A stretch of DNA of 64,000 nucleotides from contig JAUICK010000005.1 of assembly GCA_030427865.1 (NCBI GenBank), positions 122,561-186,560 of the forward strand. The letters are read 5' to 3'. How positions within the stretch are numbered: position 1 is the stretch's first letter; every line of letters begins with the position of its first letter. Shown in pieces: positions 62,368-64,000 of this stretch. Below the pieces are notes generated by a model that did not search any database, had not been told where the DNA came from, and was given only the letters and a program-made list of their open reading frames with translations. This DNA is from Bacteroidia bacterium (GTDB taxonomy: Bacteria; Bacteroidota; Bacteroidia; Flavobacteriales; Flavobacteriaceae). A program made the translations under genes and the position numbers.

Positions 62368-62811
62368 ATGCAAAAACTCAATCTACCAAATTATCATTTC
62401 AAACTCAAAAGTAGCGAAAATAAGATGCTTATTTTTGATAATTTAAGAAAAAAATGGATGATTTTAACTCCAGAAGAATGGGTTCGTCAGCATTTTGTGC
62501 ATTTTTTGGTTAATGAAAAAAAATACCCTACTTCTTTAATTGCTTTAGAAAAGCAACTCACGATCAACAATCGTAAAAAAAGAACTGATATTTTAGTATT
62601 TAATAAAAAAGGGAATCATGATATTATTGTAGAATGTAAAGCCCCTTCAATAAAAATTACGCAAGCAACTTTTGATCAAATTGCACGTTATAATTTGAAA
62701 CTTAAAGCAAATTATTTGGTTGTTACTAATGGGTTAAATCATTTTTACTGTAAGATGGATTTTGAAAATGAAACCTATATTTTCTTGAAAGAAATTCCTA
62801 ATTACATTTAA
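62368..62811 (+). CDS. HsdR N-terminal-like PD-(D/E)xK protein
   Basis: A 147-residue protein matching the HSDR_N_2 domain: EEWVRQHFVHFLVNEKKYPT, then RTDILVFNKKGNHDIIVECK, a PD-(D/E)xK site (Asp of RTD, Glu and Lys of ECK). No helicase domain and no hsdM or hsdS genes are near, so it is not a restriction system. ATG 62368 is used rather than the TTG one codon before. It is divergent from holA, an arrangement I recall as conserved in Bacteroidetes, which hints at a DNA repair or replication role. Confidence 0.8.
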   Translation: MQKLNLPNYHFKLKSSENKMLIFDNLRKKWMILTPEEWVRQHFVHFLVNEKKYPTSLIALEKQLTINNRKKRTDILVFNKKGNHDIIVECKAPSIKITQATFDQIARYNLKLKANYLVVTNGLNHFYCKMDFENETYIFLKEIPNYI

Positions 62812-62866
62812 TTTTATTAAGAAAACTTTAGCCAAAAACTCAGTTTTAAAATGTAAATTCGCAACC

Positions 62867-63865
62867 TTGAAAGTAGCAATTGTTATATTAAATTGGAATG
62901 GTCAAAAACTATTAGAACAGTTTTTACCTTCTGTTGTAAATTTTAGTTCGCAAGAAGCTGATATTTATGTGGCAGATAATGCCTCTACTGACGCTTCAAC
63001 CTCTTACATAAAAGAGTTTTTTCCATCAGTAAAAATTATAGAAAATGCCATAAATGGTGGTTATGCTAAAGGGTACAATGATGCTTTACAGAGTATTGAT
63101 GCAGATATCTATTGTTTATTAAATTCTGATGTAGAAGTTACCGAAAACTGGTTAAAACCGATAATTGATGTTTTTAAAGCTGATAAAAAAACAGCTATAG
63201 TTCAGCCAAAATTATTAGATTTTAAAGATAAAACCAAGTTCGAATATGCTGGAGCTGCTGGTGGTTATGTAGATTTATTTGGTTACCCTTATTGCAGAGG
63301 ACGTGTTTTTAATCATTTAGAAACTGATGAGAATCAGTTTAATGATGTGATTGATATTTTTTGGGCTTCTGGAGCTTGTTTATTTGTTCGTTCTAAGGTT
63401 TATCATACAATTGGTGGTTTAGATGAAGATTATTTTGCGCATCAAGAAGAAATAGATTTATGTTGGAGGGTTCTAAATATTGGTTTTAAAGTAAAATACA
63501 CTGGTAAATCTGTAGTTTATCATCTTGGAGGTGCAACTTTGCAAGAAACAAATCCGCATAAAACGTATTTAAATTTTAGAAATAGCTTATTAAATGTCGT
63601 AAAAAACGTACCTAAAAAATGGTTTTTATTTGTAGTTTTTTCGCGTTTGGTATTAGATGGAATTGCTGGTTTAAAATTTGTTTTAGAATTAAGGCCTATT
63701 CATACCTGGGCAATACTAAAAGCACATTTTAGTTTTTATAAAAACTTCTTTAAGTTTTTAGGAAAACGCAAAAAACTATCAAAAAAACAAGATTATAACC
63801 TACATACAAGTATTGTATGGCAGTATTTTATTTTAGGTAGAAAAAAGTTTGAGGATTTAAAATAA
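62867..63865 (+). CDS. Family 2 glycosyltransferase (TTG start)
   Basis: A 332-residue GT-A fold enzyme. Nucleotide-sugar site: VAIVILNWNGQKLL, VADNASTDAST and YCLLNSDVEVTENWLKP; acceptor part: SGACLFVRSKVYHTIGG, DEDYFAHQEEIDLCWR. It resembles rhamnosyltransferase-type enzymes (WbbL-like). The start is TTG 62867, as KVAIVILNWNG is the family N-terminus and no ATG is near. Product unknown. The IS256-type element starts eight bases after it. Confidence 0.88.
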   Translation: MKVAIVILNWNGQKLLEQFLPSVVNFSSQEADIYVADNASTDASTSYIKEFFPSVKIIENAINGGYAKGYNDALQSIDADIYCLLNSDVEVTENWLKPIIDVFKADKKTAIVQPKLLDFKDKTKFEYAGAAGGYVDLFGYPYCRGRVFNHLETDENQFNDVIDIFWASGACLFVRSKVYHTIGGLDEDYFAHQEEIDLCWRVLNIGFKVKYTGKSVVYHLGGATLQETNPHKTYLNFRNSLLNVVKNVPKKWFLFVVFSRLVLDGIAGLKFVLELRPIHTWAILKAHFSFYKNFFKFLGKRKKLSKKQDYNLHTSIVWQYFILGRKKFEDLK

Positions 63866-63873
63866 GTTTGAAA

Positions 63874-64000
63874 GACACTGTCCAGAATTTTGTGTAAATA
63901 GAATTTCAGAGGGTTTGACTTATTTAAAGTTGAACCCTTTTTTCAAATATAGTTAAAAATTGATTAAGAATTAGCCCCCAATTATGGATTGGTTGTGTCC
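63874..64000. mobile_element. IS256-family element, right edge cut by the window
   Basis: A terminal-repeat-like sequence (GACACTGTCCAGAATTTTGT at 63874-63893) begins eight bases after the GT2 gene. The adjacent minus-strand frame ends with a sequence typical of IS256/Mutator transposases. The eight bases before it, GTTTGAAA, could be half of a target duplication. The other end lies outside the window. Confidence 0.75.
63924..64000 (-). CDS. IS256-family transposase, C-terminal end only
   Basis: The last 25 codons of a minus-strand gene: TQPIHNWGLILNQFLTIFEK then RVQL and a stop. The pattern P-I-x-N-W-x-x-x-L-x-Q, then F-E-x-R, is the conserved C-terminus of IS256/Mutator transposases. The rest, including the DDE residues, is outside the window. 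A hairpin around the stop codon (63910-63943) may stop transcription. Confidence 0.75.
   Translation of the reverse strand, partial: TQPIHNWGLILNQFLTIFEKRVQL

Noticed and set aside
62368..62811. HsdR-like gene as part of a type I restriction system
   Set aside because: Only a 147-residue N-terminal-type domain exists and no hsdM, hsdS or helicase gene is nearby.
63910..63943. Terminator of the GT2 gene
   Set aside because: The hairpin overlaps the stop of the IS256 transposase gene and lies inside the mobile element, so it was not listed as a GT2 feature.

Overview
The window is low-GC DNA (roughly one third G+C) from a marine-type member of the Flavobacteriia (Bacteroidetes), most like Polaribacter, Tenacibaculum and their relatives. 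Evidence for this: TAnnTTTG promoter boxes, a T9SS C-terminal sorting domain, a TonB-dependent receptor with a carboxypeptidase-like N-terminal domain, an N-succinyl/N-acetyl-ornithine type carbamoyltransferase, a zeaxanthin-type crt cluster, LytS/LytT signalling with 2TM-domain proteins, and families common in this class (DUF853 ATPase, DUF2141, DUF4097, DUF2795). No rRNA, tRNA, CRISPR array or prophage was seen. The only clear insertion sequence is an IS256-type element entering at the right edge.

Layout. 1-7402 (all minus strand): the start of a DUF853/HerA-like ATPase, a membrane glycosyltransferase-like gene, then a signalling operon running from a LytS-type kinase (5586-6950) through four small 2TM-domain genes and a DUF2306 gene to a LytTR regulator (2694-3449). 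7403-8014 is a long leader region holding two short ORFs rich in arginine codons. 8015-19556 is one long arginine/proline operon: GNAT acyltransferase, argG, argC, proC, argD, proA, proB, argF', argB, argE, argH. Most of its larger spacers hold palindromic repeats. 19762-26693: a small repeat protein, the carotenoid genes crtY-crtZ-crtB-crtI, a MerR regulator with a cobalamin-binding domain (CarH/LitR-like), and a divergent ECF sigma factor with a membrane protein and a small outer-membrane protein. 26684-46326: mostly metabolic and housekeeping genes (threonine aldolase, metalloprotease, prfB, arsC-like, TonB receptor, fumC, deaminase, Wza/Wzc-like export pair, methyltransferase, cobalamin adenosyltransferase, secA). 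46409-51561 (minus): a T9SS-secreted protein with a tiny partner, and an ECF sigma/HEAT anti-sigma/DUF4097 operon. 51688-63865: folE, hisS, yihY, nadC, rlmH, rdgB, an Fe/B12-type ABC importer, an M28 peptidase, holA, an orphan PD-(D/E)xK protein and a GT2 glycosyltransferase. The IS256 element follows.

How parts work together. The arginine genes form an almost complete glutamate-to-arginine route, and proA, proB and proC supply proline from the same glutamate pool. The carbamoyltransferase has Ala where specificity is decided between acetyl and succinyl substrates, so the blocking group is probably succinyl. The two Arg-rich leader ORFs suggest that arginine supply is sensed by translation upstream of the operon. 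In the crt region the regulator keeps the residues that bind adenosylcobalamin in CarH. Near-identical boxes overlap the predicted promoters of crtI and of the regulator gene, which fits B12-based light control of zeaxanthin synthesis. A PduO-type adenosyltransferase that makes adenosylcobalamin is encoded 17 kb away.

The best candidates for undescribed biology are the double arginine leader, the six 2TM modules in one two-component operon, and the CarH-like/ECF/crt module with its promoter boxes. All functional statements are from reading the sequence; no database search was run.
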